A stretch of DNA of 64,000 nt, taken from contig JAUJOF010000001.1 in the NCBI GenBank assembly GCA_030447785.1, positions 366,807-430,806 of the forward strand. The letters run 5' to 3'. A program made the position numbers and the translations under genes. The notes beneath the pieces are model-generated. The model was not told the origin of the DNA and did not search any database. It was given only the letters and a program-made list of their open reading frames with translations. Position 1 is the stretch's first letter, and every line of letters starts with the position of its first letter. Source of the DNA: Solirubrobacteraceae bacterium. GTDB lineage: Bacteria; Actinomycetota; Thermoleophilia; Solirubrobacterales; Solirubrobacteraceae. Positions 61,106 through 64,000 of the stretch are shown in pieces.

Positions 61106-61893
61106 GTCGCCGCCGGGCGGCGGTCGAAGATGCGCAGCCGCCCGACCGGGTCGAAGCCCAGGCGGGCGTAGAGTTCCTTGGGCCAGTCCTGGTCGTCGGC
61201 CACGATGAACAGCAGCTCGGGCTCGAGCGCCTGCGCGGCGAGCAGCGCCGCGGTGACCACCGCGCGCCCGTGACCACGCCCGCGCGCCGCGGAAAGCACC
61301 ACCACGTCTTCGATCTGCGCCACGCCGTGGCGGTGCCACAGCTTGCAGTAGGCGATCACGCGCCCGTCGCCCGCGCCGTCGCGCACGAAGAAGCAGCGTT
61401 CGCTGCCTGCCGCCGCCGAGAAACGGCGGTGGTGCTCGAGCAGCTGGCGGCGGGGCTCAGCCTGGTGGCCCCACCGCTGCCCGCAGACGTACGCCTCCAC
61501 CGCCGGCAGGATGTCGCCCAGCGTTCCCTCGCCCACCGCCTCCACGCCGGCCACGCGGTCGGGCGGGCGGCGGTGGGCCATGACGACCTCGGTCTCATAA
61601 ACCCAGCCGGCGCGGGCGAAGGAGCGGGTGAGCTCCCGCCAGGCAGACTCGTCGTCGACGATCAAACGGCGATGGGCGAGCCCGGCGAGCACCCGGTCGG
61701 TCTCCGCCATCGCCGTCTCGGCGTCCAGCGCGTCGCCCGGGGCCCACAGCAGGTTCTGGTCATAGACCAGCGGGAGGGCGGGCTGCAGGTAGGCCCGGCC
61801 CCAACCGAGATCCTCCACGCGCGCCGCGACGGCGGCTTGTCCCTCCCGCTCGAAGGCCAGCGCGCGGGCGTAGTCAGTCGTCGTCGCCGGCAC
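61102..61893 (-). CDS. GNAT family N-acetyltransferase
   Basis: IEDVVVLSAARGRGHGRAVVTAALLAAQALEPELLFIVADDQDWPKELYARLGFDPVG. Confidence 0.88.
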   Translation of the reverse strand: MPATTTDYARALAFEREGQAAVAARVEDLGWGRAYLQPALPLVYDQNLLWAPGDALDAETAMAETDRVLAGLAHRRLIVDDESAWRELTRSFARAGWVYETEVVMAHRRPPDRVAGVEAVGEGTLGDILPAVEAYVCGQRWGHQAEPRRQLLEHHRRFSAAAGSERCFFVRDGAGDGRVIAYCKLWHRHGVAQIEDVVVLSAARGRGHGRAVVTAALLAAQALEPELLFIVADDQDWPKELYARLGFDPVGRLRIFDRRPAAT

Positions 61894-62449
61894 TGGCCCG
61901 GCGGATGACGATCCGGTCCTCCTCGACGGTGACCTCGACCGGACGGTGACCCGCCCAGTGCTCGGCGTAGGTGGGGTCGTCGGCCACGGCGGGATCGAGC
62001 CACAGACCGTACCCCTCCTCGCCGTGGTCGAAGGTGCCCTCCAGGGGGCCGGCGGCCGCGCGGCGCCCGCGTCCGCGACCGCCGCGGCGCCCGCGCCGGC
62101 GCGGGCGCTCCTCGCCGTCCTCGGAATCGGGGTCGGCGTCGGCGTCGCGGTCGGCGGCGAGAGCCTCCTCCTCCTCCTCCTCCTCCTTGCGGCGCCTGGC
62201 CTCGGCCTGTTCGAGCTCGACCGCGATCGCGGCGTCGTCCTCGGCGCGCAGGTCGATCTCGTCGTCGAAGTCGGTCATGCGGGGCGTGGAGCCGGCGTCG
62301 CCCTCCGGCTCCAGGTCGTTCTCGCGCTTGAAGGCCTCGATCTGCTGGACGGTCACCTCGAGCTGGTGGGCGATCCAGGCGTCGGTGCGCCCTTGGGTGA
62401 CCCAGGTGCGGATCTGGTTGAACTGCGGGCGTAGGGAGCGTCGTGCCAT
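61874..62449 (-). CDS. Hypothetical protein with N-terminal HTH-like region and acidic/RGR-rich middle
   Basis: MARRSLRPQFNQIRTWVTQGRTDAWIAHQLEVTVQQIEAFKRENDLEPEG; EEEEEEEE; RRRGRRGGRGRGRR. Confidence 0.65.
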   Translation of the reverse strand: MARRSLRPQFNQIRTWVTQGRTDAWIAHQLEVTVQQIEAFKRENDLEPEGDAGSTPRMTDFDDEIDLRAEDDAAIAVELEQAEARRRKEEEEEEEALAADRDADADPDSEDGEERPRRRGRRGGRGRGRRAAAGPLEGTFDHGEEGYGLWLDPAVADDPTYAEHWAGHRPVEVTVEEDRIVIRRASAGDDD

Positions 62450-62571
62450 AGGGGGGTGCAACCTATCTCATAGGTTCGTCCGACCCGCCGCGTCCGGACG
62501 TTTGCCATCGGTTGCTCCGGGGCACGCGCTGTGCGAAGGTCCGTATCCGCCCAACAAGGAGGTTGAGCACA

Positions 62572-62883
62572 TTGCTCGTCCTGACACGCAAGTCCAACCA
62601 GAGCATCATGATCGGCGATGACATCGAGATCACCGTACTGTCGGTCATGGGCGAGAAGGTCCGCATCGGGATCCAGGCGCCGCGCGAGGTTCCGGTCTTC
62701 CGCAAGGAGGTCTACCTGGAGATCCAGGAGGAGCGAGACGCGGACCCTCTCGAGGCCGCCCCGGCTCGCCAGCAGCGCGCCGGGCGCGGCCCGTCGAGTG
62801 AGGAGGTCCGCGGTCCTGCGACCGACGGCGCGTCGGCTCGTGCCGAGGTCGACGAGGCCCTGCGCCGCCTGCGCGCTCCGTAG
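62572..62883 (+). CDS. csrA: Carbon storage regulator CsrA with C-terminal extension
   Basis: TTG start after [61 protein letters not shown]. Confidence 0.93.
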   Translation: MLVLTRKSNQSIMIGDDIEITVLSVMGEKVRIGIQAPREVPVFRKEVYLEIQEERDADPLEAAPARQQRAGRGPSSEEVRGPATDGASARAEVDEALRRLRAP

Positions 62884-62889
62884 GAGCGT

Positions 62890-63129
62890 TCAGCCCATCA
62901 CCCACAGCAGCGCCTGGAACATCAGCACCGTGACCAGCACGGCGGTGCCCAGCAGCGCTGCCGTGAGCGCCACGAAACGCAGGGTGCTGCGTTGTTGCTC
63001 GCGCATCCTGGCGCGCTCGCGGGAGCGCTTGGCCGCCTCCCGACGCAGCGCGTCGCGGCGTGCCTCGTCCTGACGCTGCTCCTCGACGAAGTCCTGCTCG
63101 AAGGAGGCGATGCTCTGGCGCATTCGCAT
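62890..63129 (-). CDS. Small protein: charged coiled coil plus C-terminal TM
   Basis: MRMRQSIASFEQDFVEEQRQDEARRDALRREAAKRSRERARMREQQRSTLRFVALTAALLGTAVLVTVLMFQALLWVMG. Confidence 0.6.
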   Translation of the reverse strand: MRMRQSIASFEQDFVEEQRQDEARRDALRREAAKRSRERARMREQQRSTLRFVALTAALLGTAVLVTVLMFQALLWVMG

Positions 63130-63177
63130 GCGCGCCGTAGTTTACCGTCGAGTTATGCCCACTGGCTGTGAGCCCAC

Positions 63178-63984
63178 TCAGCGCGGGCGCAGCGCGCCGA
63201 GCACCAGCCCGGCGAGCATCCCGACCAGGCCTCCCACCGCGGTGGCCACCGGGCTGGCGAAGTCGACCACCACGGCCAGCACCACGAGCATGGCGGCCAG
63301 CACGCCGGTGCCCAGCAGGTCGGCCTCGTCCTCCCCGCCGTCGCGCCGGCGTGCGCGCACCACGGGCAGAGCCCAGGCGGCCAGCAGGGCCAGCGCGCCG
63401 CCTCCGCCGCCCAGCGTCAGCCCGGCGCCCAGCGCCGAGGCCGCGGCGTTGCCGGCCATGCCCGCGACGAAGAAGAGCACCAGCACCAGCAGGGAGCCGT
63501 GGCGGCGCTCGAGCAGCCAGCCGAAGACGGCCACCGCCAGCAGCGTGGTGAACTGGGCCACGACGCTGCTGTAGGTGAACAGCGAGGTGACCAGACGCCA
63601 GCCCTCGCCGGAGACCCCCAGGTCGGTCAGCGGCGTGAGGCCGAGCGTCTGGGCCAGCAGGATCTCCGCCTGGAACAGCACGAGGAACACCAGGCCGGCG
63701 ATGACCAGGGCGATGGTGGCCAGCGGACGCGCGGTCTCGTCGCCACGGATTCCGGGGATCTCCCCTGCCCGCAGCCGGCTCAGGCGCGGGGAGTCGCGCT
63801 GTCGGCGCCGGCGGCGCAGGCGCGGCTGGCGAATCTTGGCCGGCCCGTCGGCCCCGCGCTCGATCTTGGGAGCGCGCTTGCGCAGCCGCTTGCCGCAGTA
63901 CGGGCACTCGGTGACGTAGGGGCTGACCTCCGAACCACAGCTCTTGCAGATCACGAAGAGGTCCGGACGGCTTGACACCCGCAC
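63178..63984 (-). CDS. Rhomboid-fold membrane protein with N-terminal zinc ribbon; catalytic residues apparently lost
   Basis: CKSCGSEVSPYVTECPYCG; GEGWRLVTSLFTYSS..; LTLGGGGGALALLAAW where active rhomboids have GASG. Confidence 0.75.
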   Translation of the reverse strand: MRVSSRPDLFVICKSCGSEVSPYVTECPYCGKRLRKRAPKIERGADGPAKIRQPRLRRRRRQRDSPRLSRLRAGEIPGIRGDETARPLATIALVIAGLVFLVLFQAEILLAQTLGLTPLTDLGVSGEGWRLVTSLFTYSSVVAQFTTLLAVAVFGWLLERRHGSLLVLVLFFVAGMAGNAAASALGAGLTLGGGGGALALLAAWALPVVRARRRDGGEDEADLLGTGVLAAMLVVLAVVVDFASPVATAVGGLVGMLAGLVLGALRPR

Positions 63985-64000
63985 GATTCTAGTCGGCGGA

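Overview
64 kb of high-GC actinobacterial DNA. Lineage is inferred only from gene content and order; Thermoleophilia-like is my guess. The backbone is housekeeping: mdh/icd, hsp20-lon, glycyl-tRNA synthetase, rsmI, metG-tatD-rsmA-ispE, tRNA-Gln(TTG), glmU-prs, rplY-pth, mfd, a PpiC-type foldase, mazG-eno-ftsB and csrA. Two accessory zones interrupt it. Zone A (about 13.4-17.1 kb) has a fused nucleotidyltransferase-HEPN protein, two antitoxin genes each followed by a broken PIN toxin, and three kinds of repeat or palindromic DNA. Zone B (about 34.9-44.0 kb) lies between tRNA-Gln and glmU. It carries an HNH endonuclease right after the tRNA, a serine-recombinase remnant, a HEPN-like protein, membrane proteins, a rhodanese/TetR pair with twin perfect palindromic operators, and a DUF4160-DUF2442 pair. 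A third find is just downstream of prs: a 17-bp direct repeat that includes the prs stop codon brackets a 0.66-kb segment containing a decayed tyrosine-recombinase C-terminus, consistent with a relic of an element integrated at the prs 3' end. Other notable items are a zinc-ribbon pseudo-rhomboid lacking the catalytic residues, an FmdB-like protein without its zinc cysteines, a BioD-like/winged-helix fusion, and a hairpin-bearing interspersed repeat. Many genes, including essential prs and icd, are split by single-nucleotide indels, mostly in G/C runs, so base-level assembly error is likely and complicates pseudogene calls. All identifications come from reading motifs by eye; no searches were run.
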